From positions 11,992,095-12,056,094 of the forward strand of contig OZ038439.1 in assembly GCA_964036275.1 (NCBI GenBank): 64,000 nucleotides of DNA, in the 5' to 3' direction. The notes below the pieces were generated by a model. The model did not search any database and was not told the DNA's origin. It saw only the letters and a program-made list of their open reading frames with translations. Below, piece after piece: positions 49,281-61,080 of the stretch. The stretch comes from Litoditis marina (lineage: Eukaryota; Nematoda; Chromadorea; Rhabditida; Rhabditidae). The first letter of the stretch is position 1, and each line of letters opens with the position of its first letter. Position numbers and translations under genes: made by a program.

Positions 49281-51774
49281 CCACAGCTTGTTCTATTGAC
49301 CAAATGTACGAGATGTTTATTGCGATTCTGAATCATACCATAGAAATGTTTGTACCTATGCGTATAGTACGTTTCACGCATTTGTAACCCTCTACAGTAG
49401 TATGCTCAAACTTCTAGGTCAAATTTTGGTATGTTGGCGTTGGTGGACTTTCTCCAAATCTTGGTAATATCTTCTGCACCTTTACCACTACCAACTGTCG
49501 AAGTTTGAAACCAAAATAATGAATTGTTAATTTTAAAAAGCCTTCTTAATAGTTGACGGATTACGGTGGAAGGACATTGATTGGTGAAACAGAGTATATG
49601 GTTGTGGCAAATCGCACTAATCTTCCCAGTTATTTGAGAAATATGAGTATGTATAGAGATGAACTTTGGGAGCGCGCCCATTGCTCTACAAATAATAGTT
49701 TGTGGCAAGAGTATACTGCTTACACCTTGAAGTTCACTAAAGCGTTGAATAAGTTCAATAGGTCTGTTGAAAACCGAATTATCGAGAAGGGAAATTCCCA
49801 AACTGTTTATAAGTTGGTTAACTCACGTTTGAAAGGTGGAAAAACTATGCCAAGTATGAACGGACCAAACTATAAAGTTTGTGTATCAGATATTGACCGA
49901 GAAAATTTATTGGCAGATACTTTTCAAAGCGTTTTTTCTACTGATGGTGCTCCTATTCCCGCGTTTGATGTTCCAAATATTGTAAAAATGGAAAACTCGA
50001 TCCGGTTTGATAGAATAGAAATAGAAAAGTTATTACGTTTATGGCCCATGTCATTTTCTCAAACTCCGGACGGTATTCCATTTAAATACATCAAACATTT
50101 AACTGTTGAAATTTGTGGCCCACTAGAATATATTTTCAATCTAAGTCTTTGGAAAGGGGAGGTACCGGAACGATGGAAACATTCTCTGGTAACTCCTCTA
50201 CCAAAGAAACCCCCATTTTCGAACCCAAGTAACTACAGACCAGTTAGCATTACGTCAATATTTTGCCGACTGTTCGAAAAAATATTGAAGCGAGTAATGA
50301 TAAAACATATGAATGAGAATAATATTTTATCTCCTCACCAACACGGTTTCAGAAAAGGTAAATCTGTGGAAACACAGATGCTAGAATGTATTAATGAATG
50401 GACCTTTTCTTTAGACAAGAAAGATTCTGTGGATGTAGTATATTTCGATTTTTCGAAAGCGTTTGACCGAGTTTCACATAGAATGTTGCTAAACAAACTT
50501 GAAAAACTTGGATTCCATAGTACTATCGTATCATGGATTAAAGAGTATCTGAGAAAACGCTCGTTTTCCGTAAGAGTTAATTCGAGTTTTTCTAGCTCAC
50601 GTGAAATAACTAGTGGAGTTCCACAGGGTAGTGCTCTCTCCCCGATTCTTTTCAACATATTTACGTTTGAACTACCTAGTATTCTGACTGAATCTCCAGT
50701 TATACGCTGTAAAGTTTTTGCTGATGATACGAAAGTGTTCAACTCTTTCAGTAATGGCGAAAGTAATGAGGAGTTGCAGAAATGCCTTGATAAGATGTAT
50801 AAATGGTCTGTAGATTGGGGTCTTCCACTATCAGTAGAAAAAAACAAGTGTCCTGCATTTAGGCACTAAAAACCCGCGACAAACCTACGAAATGAACGGA
50901 ATAGATCTCAGAAAAGTAGATCAAAGTGTTCGAGATCTCGGGTTTGTGTTAAATCAAAACCTTTCATTCAAAGATCATGTGAAACGGATCATCAAGTCTG
51001 CGAAGCATCGAACATACAATCTTTTCAAAGTTTTGAAAACTCGAAATAGGAATGTTTGGCTAAAAGCGTATAAAACTTATGTCCGACCAATGGTTGAATT
51101 CGGTACTACTGTATTCAACTCAGATAGCGGGTTCGTTAAGAAACTTGAATCAGTTCAGAACGACTTCACTAGAAAGTTGTTTCTCCGTTTGGGTGGCTAT
51201 ACGTATTGTAAAATCCCTAGTTCTGCATTCAGAAACAGGAAACTAAACTTGGTCACCTTAGAATCTAGAAGAAATACTACAGACCTCATTATGATTCATA
51301 AAATCATAACTGGTCAGTGTGGATTAAGTGCAACAGACTTTTTCACGTTCAAACCTTCCCGTACTAGAGGTTCTACTGCGAAATTCAGTTTTCCAATTCC
51401 AAAAACTAGCCAACGTGCAAAGTTTTTCACAGTACGGGCTGGATCCAAGTACTTGAAATTGAGCAAGAAATACAAAATACCGATGTCGTTATCTGCTGCA
51501 AAAAAGCGCTTAAGTGAATGCATTTAAATAAGACTTCTACTGTTTCATTTGTTCATCCTGTAAGTCTGGCCCAATCATTGTATCCCATTGCGATTCGTTT
51601 GTTTGTATTGTCATATGGTCCAATTTTTTCATTTAATTGTGTTACCCAAATGATATTTGTCGATTTCCGACCCTTTTTCCGCTTTTGAATCTTTTTGTGT
51701 CCTTCTGTCATATTGTTATTTCTCCTCTTGTATATCACATGCTTGCATGTAAATAAATCATGCATATAGGTGGT
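49281..51774 (+). mobile_element. CR1/Jockey-type LINE, 5'-truncated
   Basis: The 2.5-kb element is flanked by GTATAGTG on both sides (49273-49280, 51775-51782). The related sequence at 61890-62070 has this octamer once and no insert, giving an empty site. Near the left end the frame FIAILNHTIEMFVPMRIV is the tail of the region before the RT; most of the endonuclease part is missing. The RT region follows. The 3' end is TAAATAAATCATGCATATAGG without a poly-A tail, as in CR1-like elements. It lies between genes B and C. Confidence 0.85.
49553..51527 (+). pseudogene. LINE reverse transcriptase, frameshifted
   Basis: The first frame runs to 50869 with RT motifs in order: TPDGIPFKYIK, TPLPKKPPFSNPSNYRPVSI, HGFRKGKS, VVYFDFSKAFDRVSH, SGVPQGSALSPILFNIF and the catalytic FADDTK. 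Just before 50869 the frame is lost near the C of VEKNKC, and the sequence continues in another frame at 50892-51527 with DLGFVLNQNLSFKDHV and the usual C-terminal LINE region (YVRPMVEFGTTVFN). One frameshift plus the missing endonuclease means this copy is dead; the rest is open, so it is not very old. Confidence 0.85.
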
Positions 51775-51836
51775 GTATAGTGTATGCCTATATTTGGAAC
51801 CACCGTACTCCAAACATACAAATAATGGGCACATTT

Positions 51837-52082
51837 CTTCCCGAACCGACTCTTCCCGAACCAGTTGGGTCGGTGAAAACCGAACCACTTGCGAACTCAA
51901 ACCTACAAAAAACCTAACCAAACTCGAATGAATGTTACGTAGCCGACCAACGTTGGCATTATTTAAAAGAATTGGTTCGTTGTCACCTTTGTCAGCCAAA
52001 AATTTGGTTCGGTTTTGAAATTAACCACCTGGTTCGGGAAGAAGTGGTTCGGATTTGGTTCGGAAAGAGTCGGTTCGGGAAG
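51837..52082. mobile_element. Fold-back MITE of TTCCCGAACCGACTC type
   Basis: CTTCCCGAACCGACTCTTCC at the left is matched by the complement of GGAAAGAGTCGGTTCGGGAAG at the right, and both arms continue with GAACCA/TGGTTC words. The middle has no gene. Confidence 0.8.
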
Positions 52083-52299
52083 ACGTTCACCATAAGGCTA
52101 ATGGGCAACTATGCCTATATTTCAGTTTATTGGATAAAACTCAATTTTAGTCAATCCTAGTTGGACATTATGCTGGTTGAGAGGAACTTTGTGACCTCCA
52201 GTTCGTCTCCTCCTAGTTCAGACTCAAATAAATCGGTTTTTACACCTGTTATTCAACACAAATTCACTTAAGTTCATAACTTGAATTCGATTCGATGGG

Positions 52300-52600
52300 C
52301 ATGGTACACACAATTGTTAATGGACAATCAAGCCTTACTGCATCACATTCCTTTAAGCTCGATAATTTGCGTACAGGGGATACAAGTTTTGAATTACGTT
52401 TCAATGCGCCGAAATTCAGACAAGAGCATAGATTTTCACTATTAGAGCTGTGTCCAAATATGTGAAGATAACCAAGAATAATACAATGCCGCTATCTGTC
52501 AGAAGCAAAAAAAATACTTGCTGGAAACGATTTACTAGTTCTAGACCTGAACGTTTCTGTTGGGACCCATTATTTGTAGTCTAGTGCATTATGTTACATC
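52300..52600 (+). mobile_element. LINE 3' fragment
   Basis: CCAAATATGTGAAGATAACC and AATGCCGCTATCTGTCAGAAG match the end of the LINE protein region (51440-51510) and continue to CTAGACCTGAACGTTTCTG. The same piece recurs at 54020-54170. Broken frames. Confidence 0.6.
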
Positions 52601-52656
52601 CTGTTCAGTTTCTGATTGTACTTTCGTGATACATATATAGTATACACAAGGAACCT

Positions 52657-52990
52657 TTTTCACGTAGAGCGCGTAAGCCTTCATTCACATAGAGCGTATG
52701 AGCTCACTCTCACGTGAAGCGCGTGAACATACTCCCACGCAGAGCGCGTGGAACTTAATTTTACGTAGAGCGCGTGAGCCAATTTTCACGTAGAGCGCGT
52801 GAGCTCACTCTTACGTAGTGTGTGAGCCTACTTCTAGATGGCGAGACCTCTCGTTAACATACAGCGACAGACCTCTCCATAACATAGAGCGCAAAACCTC
52901 TTCTTGATATGAGGCGCCAAACAACTCCTAACTCAGAGCCCGAACAGTTCTTCTTAAAACAGAGCGTGTTAGTTCGCTTCAACATAGATC
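52657..52990. repeat. Minisatellite of CACGTAGAGCGCGTGAG units
   Basis: About ten imperfect units of 29-32 bp, each with ACGTAGAGCGCGTGAG or variants, decaying to the right. No open frame of note. Confidence 0.85.
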
Positions 52991-54362
52991 GCTAACCTTA
53001 CATTAAACGTGGGCATAAACGTGACTGGTCAATGGTTTTATTTCTCCCCGATTCCTTCTCTCTTTCCGGTAAACCACTGATCGGCTCACTGAGTAATAAG
53101 AAATGAAACAGCTCGTTTTCACGTAACTAACGTGCCTTGCCCTGTTCGCTACCTTTTGCCGAAATCTGCTGGAAAACGATTTGCTTCGCACAAACAGACA
53201 GACAGACAGACGGAATTACCCAGTTATTATAGTAGATCGTAATACAGTACTCGTTACTGTATTGTGTCCATTTCTCATTATGGACTGTATTCTCCATGGT
53301 CGTGCCTGAACTTCTGTTTCTTCTTTCTTTTTCATTCCTATTTTCATAAATTTTCTTACGCTTTCATTTGCGTAACAAATCATGATTCTTTGTACTTTGT
53401 TACAACAGTGAATACAAGTCATTTATTAGTTCAACAAGTGTATTCCTACAAAACGGTTGAAAACCCGAAAAAGATGTCGCTTTGACGAGAACGCGAGAAC
53501 TTCTTGAAATGTGTTTTACAGACATTGAAGAAAAGCAAATTCACCGTATCCAATAAACTTCACAGGTCTCTCGGTAGAGCACGAAAAGCGTGTGTTTTAA
53601 AGGGGGCTGCATTGAATGCCATATTTGGCTCGAAAAGGCACGAGAATCAGAGAAGCGCAATCAAAATTCATTCACTCCAAATCATCCTCTGCGTCTCTGA
53701 CAAAGTAAGCAAAAAAAATTAGTGAAATTTTGAAAACAGAGCTTCGAATTGGACATTCTAGTAGGAAAGGGACATCTATCGACTTGCCTCCGTTCGATCT
53801 TTCGGTTGAAATTCATTGCAGCCTCTTTAATGAGGGGTGAAGATCACGCGCAAATCGTAGTGTTCACAGAAGTGAACTCGGTTGTTTCTTTCAGCTCATG
53901 TGCGTTGGGTTTCGTTCACAGAAATACAATTCAAAACTCCACATGTTTGTGTTGTCTGCCGAGCTTGCAGATCAAACTATGCTGTGTATACAGATCATAA
54001 TACAAATTTGATTTATCGTGTGTTTCACGCAACAATAGCCCTCTACATAATACAATGCCGCTTACTGTCAGAAGCAATAAAGATACTTGCTGGAAACGAT
54101 TTATTAGTTCTAGACCTGAACGTTTCTGTTGGGACCCATTATTTGTAGTCTAGTGCATTGTTAATTTCTCAATAACGTGTAGGAATTCAAATATTTTAAT
54201 CTTCGTGATTTTGTTTTCCATATTGGTTACTACAATCACAGAAAACATTGAATTTAAAAGTCTGTTGCATGGTTAGATAAATGTCCTTGAACATTCGAAA
54301 GATTACTGTAGGAGGATATCGATTAGTGAAACGGAGTATAAGTATACCCTTTTCTCCAATAT
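52991..54362. other. Spacer between LINE and gene C, with LINE pieces
   Basis: A (CAGA)n-like run lies at 53197-53213. A LINE 3' piece lies at 54020-54170. A LINE middle piece, ATTACTGTAGGAGGATATCG, lies at 54302 immediately beyond the gene C stop codon. A plus-strand frame at 53504-53722 has no support. No independent gene is called. Confidence 0.55.
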
Positions 54363-57300
54363 CTATAACGCTCTACAAACTTTCTTGATAACCGGGTCGA
54401 CAAATTGCTTTCCATGATGCGTCAAATGGATAACATTGGAGAAATAGGCGACTCCGTTCGATTCGTCGAAGAATCGAAATGTTCCCTTTTGTACGAACGC
54501 AGGCATGAAGTCGATCATCTCGCACTTGGCGCAGCTCTCAACAATTTTCTGCAGACGATCTCTTGCCAAATGCCAATCGGCCCCACTGTCCACATCTTTC
54601 TGTAAAATAAATTCGCTGATGATTTCAACTATTCTGTTTCTGGTACTGTTCTGATATAGTGGGTGCCAAATTTATAAATTTCCGTCTCTCGTCGGAATCG
54701 AACCTGCGAGCAAAAGTTTCATAGATAGCAGGGCACCAACCCTTGGGCTATCATATAACATAACCGGCAAGCTTTGGAATCGAAGACATGCGTCCGTACA
54801 CAGCGGAAAATGAGATATACAGTACCCTCCCGCCTTTCCGTTGGCGACGACTTTACACCCCAGTGTCCCAAACTCTTCCATTTTATAATATCTCCAATTC
54901 CGAGCGAAAATTTAGCAGAACAACTTCCATTCTACTTAATGCTTGGTATGCTCGATTTGGTATGGAAACCGAATCTGAGTTGTATTTCGGCCTTTAAAGA
55001 AGGACGATTATGTGGACCAATCTCGTGTCAACGATCCTTTAGACTGCAAATGAAAAATGTATTGCAGTTTAAAGGACTGAACCGTTGCAGTTGGACCACA
55101 TAATCGTCCTTCTTTAACTACAACACTTTGCAAACATCTGCATAATAAACATAGCGCCGGAACAAACCTACATCCGAAACCGCCGGAAGGCAGATCGAAG
55201 TGATACTTCAGTGTATAATTGTTTCTTCTCCTACAAAAGTTTATATAACAAAACAATCCCTCACTCAAAAAAACATCTTGTGGATTGGAGCCAAACCATA
55301 CAAACAACTGTACAAACCACAACCAACCTGTGTTATCAGTTTTCCTCCTCTCAACGCTTTGTTCAATAAGCTGAGGATAGCGCGCTTGCTCCGCGGCATG
55401 GCGTTCAGTACGAATATCTTCTCCTTGACAACCTTCTCGTATTCTTTCAAGGTATTCACCGCCTTTTCTACCATGACATCTTTCACGTTGTTTTTTGGAC
55501 GGTGGGCGAAAAATTCCATGTGCCTATGAAGAAGATTGTTTTCAAGTGTTCGGTTTGTTCAAACAATTCGCATTACAAAGTGGTGATTGAACGCAAACCG
55601 TAAATATTAGCAGTGAGCACAATTAGAGTCTTTCAAGTTTTTGTGTTTTTGTTATGCGAACTTCACACATTTATAAATACAGTTCGAGTCTTCCAGAAGT
55701 TTCCATGAGTTATCATTGAAAGTACCTGTCCATCATGAAAAGTATGTCTGGCTTCTCTTCTTGAGCCAATTTCAACATTTTCTCCAACTGACCAATACAG
55801 TCGTACGATTTTGGACAATCCGTTGTCTCGATCAAACCTTCACACGCTGAAAAAAACGACATTGTTGAAATGTGTTCAATTTCACGACTGTTCGAGTTTG
55901 CAATTGAACTGAAGCACAAAAAGAAAAACTGAAGATGGTAATAGTAGAAAATCGCTATCCAGGTTAGGAACGCATATGAACTGAATCAAATATAAATCTA
56001 CACAAAAATGAAACCAATATTCTCGTTTTGAAATGTATACGAAAAGTACTAGCGACTCACCTTTTGCAGCATACATAGTTAATCGGGATGCCTTGGTCCT
56101 GCAGTTTTCATAAATTGTATTTGCAATATTTGCAGCATAGCTGTTTCCAAGAATCATCATTTTCTTAGTTCCATTCCGCACTTCCTGGAACAATACAACA
56201 AAATACAATAATTTCAATTTGGTTCCTATTTCCGACTTTAGGGCATGCATTATGGTTCTTTTGGAAGGTTTCTGTAACACAAAATGTGAATTTGCAGAAA
56301 AGATACTCACGTCGAATTCGCAAAACTCCTTCAAAATGACTGTCTTGTTCGAAATAGGACTTCTACAATTCTTCACGTTCAGAGTGACTATCTCCTTCAT
56401 TTCTATGTCGCGGTTCAATTTGATGGCTTGTTCTGGAACAAAGTTGTAATTCAATCTTCGAGCTGACATCGATTCTTTTCACTGACACAGCGTAATGTAA
56501 CAAAAAATTAATTTTCATTATCTAGGCATATGAATTGCAGAAACACTCCAGTCATGTATATGTAAGTTATAATGTATGCGTGCAATTTATGTATTGATCC
56601 AATTGTATTAAAAATATACCTTTTGTGATGTTTTCTCTTGTGGGAAATTCCATCGAGAACTCGGAATCGATTGAATCCCGAATTATGTCGGGCAATAGTA
56701 AGCACAGACAAAGAATATACAGTACAACTATTAGCAGATAAATTCGACTTCGCTTCAGTTTCAAGTAGTATTTTTCATAGGTTTCGGTCAGCAAGATTCC
56801 CAGAACAATCGAACACACAAATCCGGAACATAAAACTGTAATAAAACCTTCGAAACAAAAAGTATATTCTCGATTTCCACGATCTACATACAAACAATGT
56901 TCAGTTAACTGAACTCATTTCTTCTCCCTCACTGTTTTATTTCCTTGGACAACCCAATCTTATGGTCTTGAAGAACGTTACCCTCATCTAAGTAAAAAGA
57001 ATACAGCGAATTATCATTGTTTTGTTCCCCATCTTCATTCTTTTTAAAGGAACTATTAGTACTCGGCTGTGCAGCATTTCTCCGTATAAAAAAGAATTGA
57101 AGACTTTAAATACGGAACAAAATTCGGTCAATTTCGTTTCGCACAGTTTCGGGTTTCCTATCTGCAAAAGGTCTGACAAGTTCAATATCACTTACCTATA
57201 AAACTATTTTCCGATGAATTCTGCTTGCAATAAGAATATATGGGCCAGTGTACAAGATAGACGGCATACGATATATCACCCAAATAGCAGATTGGTTTAT

Positions 57301-60300
57301 TCGACACAAAAATGTTTTGAGCAATAGATCCGGCCATCATCATTGCCACAGTTTGTAAGGTTATTGAAACTCTGGAAAATGTTGAGAAGAAAGTTTTAAC
57401 ATGACTTGAACAGCAACGTGCAACACAAATTGAGAAACAATTGTCAGTGAAATAAAACTTGTTGTAAAGCCACTTTTCTGAGATTTCAAAGTTCATCAGT
57501 TTCTCTGTGAAACTTAGTATATGACGCGATGTACACATCTCGTACAGTTGAATACGAGAGATACAACATTTTGAATTACTCCGAATACGAAAAAAGGATA
57601 ACAAGAGATTTGCTAGCTCAAAAAAAGCATACCTCAACAATAGATCGGTAATTTTGATAGGAAAGAGACACATCAGAATTGTTGTCAGGCAGCAGGCACC
57701 AACTACATAACTCAGCACCGTGGTATTCTTTTGATCGGAAAGAGGCACTGAAAAGTACTCTTATTATTGGCCAGCTACAGAAGCGAGTGAGCATGAAGGT
57801 CAATGAGGCCGCAGACATCTGCGTCTCTCTGACCCGCACACTCTTATGCCGAGGCCGCTACAAAAGTGCCTGGCTAATTGGTTGGGAATTGTCTGAGCAC
57901 TGCCACCGAGAATTTGACAGCGGGCCAATGAATTTCAAGGCTATTTTTCACCATGATGGAGTTTTTCAAAAACTTCTTTGTGAAAAAAATAATTTTCTAT
58001 CATTAGTTTCCAACATATATCACAAGAAGAAGGTGAGAAAGTTGCGAGTAAGAAACGGTAATCCACGAATCTTGGGACGATGCCAACAGGTCTCAGTGGG
58101 AATGAAAAAACCTATACATTTAACCGTTTCCTGTAGTTTGAACGCGTCAGTCACAGTGCCAAATTTAAAGAAGTTCCAAATCTCATGTGATCTACTTGTT
58201 TTTGGTGAGTCAGTCCTTGGAAATGCCCTACTCAAAATCATGTTCATTGAAATTAATCACTCACTGAAACAGGAAATGCAACGAGAGCGGCAACAGATTT
58301 TGGATCACTGAGAATACAAGGTTTTTGAAAAACTCCACTTGAGAAATGTGAGAACTGTGTCCCATAATACTAATGAAGAAGAAACTGTACTCACCTTTTT
58401 CTGATACAAGACCGTTTTGTTCAATGTCAACGGTTGTGTTCTTCGCCAATTTATTCACATTTTCTGTTGTGAGAAACGCAAAGATGCCTTAAAATCAATT
58501 GCATTATTATGTCGAAATAGAAATAATAATAATGAATTTTTCAAGACTTGGAAAAGTCAATGGATTCATTTAATTAATTGGAACTTGAGAAAATTTCAAT
58601 AATACAACGTAAGTTTTCGAGTTCGGAGCCAATTCGAATTCTCGATTTGAATAGAATAGAATAGAATTTTATTCGCGATTGAACACATGACTTTCCACAT
58701 AATATGTGGCACTCCAAAAGGGTAAATTTGCATGAACATCTTTTTGAAAACCGGGTTTAACGAAAGAAATGTTGCCATTCATCCATAATAGTATAGTGTT
58801 GATAAACTTACCGCTGAAAAACTGCCACAAACGCGCGAAAACGCTATTGAATGACGTATATTCGTCAGCCGTTGCGTGATAGTATCCAGAGAGTGAGACT
58901 GAAACGAATTATAGGAGATTTACCACAGCTGATTTGTAGTTTAAACACGATGCACGCTAGCAAATTTCAATCAGAAAGTCATAATAGCAAAGCACGGTCT
59001 AGGAAAGTTCAATGATCCAGGGACAAAGTTTGCACCCTCAACCAGCACTTGAACTAAACATCGCATCTTCATTGTTTTAAATTTCACCATGCCAAGTTGA
59101 ACGAACACTAAACATTTCATGAAAATAAATGTTATTGGTAATTTCTTTGCAGATTCTCTGAGAAATGGGCACTTTTCGACCAATGTTCGGTTTCACTACT
59201 GACGTCGGTCGTGATGTACAGTATTTGGGAGTTCTCATATATATTTTTGAAAACGGAAACTTTTAAGATTGGAACGTCTTATATACAGAGCCCAGTTCCA
59301 CATCTCCCAAGTAGTCTGCGTAGTTCCTATTCAAAGCAGGACGATTATGTGGACAAATCCCGTGTCAACGGTCCTTTAAACTGCAATTGGAAAATGTATT
59401 GCAGTTTAAAGGACTGAACCGTTGCGATTGGACCACATAATCGTCCTTCTTCAATAGAACTGACCGACGGTCGCAATGAAGAAACTCTTGTACTGTGGTG
59501 GTAAACGACGAAGAATATACAAGAATAGTGGAACTAATAAATAGAACTGCATCTCTACAGCCAACGACCAAGTGTGAGCGAAGGCGTCCTCTGCTAGGGT
59601 CAACTGAACACAAAGGGGGGCGGTTATAAAGTTCGCACATTTCCCAACTGAACTTGGGCAGCTTGCCAATGAGAATTCTAGGCAGTTTTTGAACATGTTG
59701 AAATACTTCAAAACAATATAAATTTATGTGAAGGGTTCTTTTTATATAATTCGTGTTCAAGGAAACTTTCTGTAAAATATATGTTTTCTCTAAATAACAA
59801 GTTTTTGGCACGCTGCCAACGAGTCCAGTTGGGAATTGTGAGCACTATAACTGAGTTGTAATTTAATTGGAATACACATCAGTGTACACTGAGACATTAA
59901 CTGAGGACTACGATAACAACTGTAACATGATATATGAGTGATTTCGGAACATCCTCAAAATTCTGTATAACTCTACGCACCCTTTTCCGACACAAAGAAA
60001 AAATGTGCCAAACTGACTTGTTCTCATGAACATACGGTAGAGTACAACTGATCTGTATGCTTTTGACGCACAACAAATACAATAGGGAATGGATGATCTA
60101 TCAATTATCTACTTTGTTTTGAATTCATTATCGTCAAGTTGAATGAAAACTCCATGACAACAAATGTGATAGTCTGAATGTACTGTATAAGTTCCCACCA
60201 ATGCCAAATACTGTTTTTCCGGATCGTCTCCTCTCAAATTAGTAGCAAAAAGCAGTGCTGCCCACGCGGAATCCGAGTTCTTCTCGAAAATTGTGTCAGG

Positions 60301-61080
60301 AAATAAGAACAACAGCGATAGCAGAATAAATAATATAATAAATAAATAGAGAGGAATTATCCTCTTCACTCTACGGTAATAGAAGGATTTGATTGAGTCC
60401 GTATCAATTGCGTCTTCTTTACTCAGAACCATTGCAATCAGAAATCCCGAGAGCACGAAAAACCTGAAAAGTGTACCTTTTTTTCACAAGCTGGTGAACT
60501 ACTAAAGTATGCATTCGAATTTGTTTTATTCAAATTTTTCAATGAACTAACCTCCTCCAAAAACATTACGCGTTTCGTTTCGTGTTGTGGCAATTTTAAA
60601 TGTTTCCTTAATGGCCGAGGTCTTATGTGGTAATCCTTAATATACATCTAATAGAGGAAATAAACTAAACACACTCGGCAGACTCTGGGCTCGATTCTCT
60701 AAATGTCTCATGCCGATATCCCCTCGTTCCATTGTCCCATTTCAATGTTCTCATGTATAACTACAACATCCCAATATCTCATTCTGATATCTGATCTCTC
60801 ACATATCCTATTCCTAATGTTCCAGTGTCTCAGTAATCGAAATGGGACTTTGAGACAATGGGACGATGGGACATTGGAATGGAATATTGGGACAATAGGA
60901 CACTAGGAGAATTAATTGTATCAAATAGATAAACAAGTTGAACAAACTAATAGAAGCCACTCACTGGTCCACTCCAATATAACCATTTGGGAACTGTTTC
61001 GGGTAAAAGTGAAACAAAAGAACAGCCAAAATGGCAAATCCACGAATCCCCTGCAGATCTTGGCGCTTCGCTCTGGACAT
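54363..61080 (-). CDS. OAC-type O-acyltransferase with SGNH domain (gene C)
   Basis: Thirteen minus-strand exons join in frame to 682 residues: 61080-60965, 60463-60199, 59603-59465, 58898-58812, 58487-58395, 57747-57633, 57371-57196, 56835-56620, 56474-56311, 56184-56061, 55846-55726, 55523-55328, 54599-54363. Acyltransferase-3 part: QDLQGIRGFAILAVLLFH (His24), FFVLSGFLIAMVLS, HTWSLAVEMQFYLLVP (His137), YLGDISYAVYLVHWP, about ten membrane segments. SGNH part: MILGNSYA (Ser472), ACEGL, NAMPR, and FSNVIHLTHHG, with His662 present but Asn659 where Asp is expected. The exon 9 acceptor (GAAAAG) is weak and is the least certain border. It is a tandem paralog of gene B, separated by 5.6 kb with a LINE. 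Substrate unknown. Confidence 0.92.
54655..54855 (-). mobile_element. TIR element with tRNA-like core, copy 4
   Basis: Ends TATAGTGGGTGCC and GGCGACGACTTTA. On the minus strand the B box GGTTCGATTCCGACG is intact; the A box is weaker. Lies in gene C intron 12, in the sense orientation. Confidence 0.85.
54998..55113. mobile_element. Palindromic 116-bp MITE with TTAA flanks, copy 1
   Basis: AGAAGGACGATTATGTGG and its complement form the ends of an almost complete hairpin. TTAA stands on both sides (54994-54997, 55114-55117), like a piggyBac-type target duplication. Lies in gene C intron 12. Confidence 0.85.
57752..57910. repeat. Palindromic repeat with CTCTCTGACCCGCACACTC, copy 2
   Basis: TTGGCCAGCTACAGAAGCGA and CTCTCTGACCCGCACACTCT are inverted arms. 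The copy starts only about 5 bp from gene C exon 6 (57747), so it forms part of the exon's acceptor region in intron 5. Confidence 0.7.
59335..59450. mobile_element. Palindromic 116-bp MITE, copy 2
   Basis: GCAGGACGATTATGTGG and its inverse at 59434-59450, flanked by TCAA on both sides. It begins 14 bp inside the donor end of gene C intron 3. Confidence 0.8.
60689..60914. mobile_element. ATGTCCCA-rich inverted-repeat element, uninterrupted copy
   Basis: GGCTCGATTCTCTAAATGTC at the left and GGACACTAGGAGAATTAA at the right, with ATGTCCCATTTCAATG and its complement inside. It is a relative of 35300-36874 without the nested insertion. Lies in gene C intron 1. Confidence 0.65.

Noticed and set aside
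50335..50847. 170-codon minus-strand open frame
   Set aside because: It is antisense to the LINE reverse transcriptase, whose plus-strand frame carries the full set of RT motifs.
57679..58311. 210-codon plus-strand open frame
   Set aside because: It is antisense to gene C exon 6 and continues through a palindromic repeat in intron 5; no supporting motifs.
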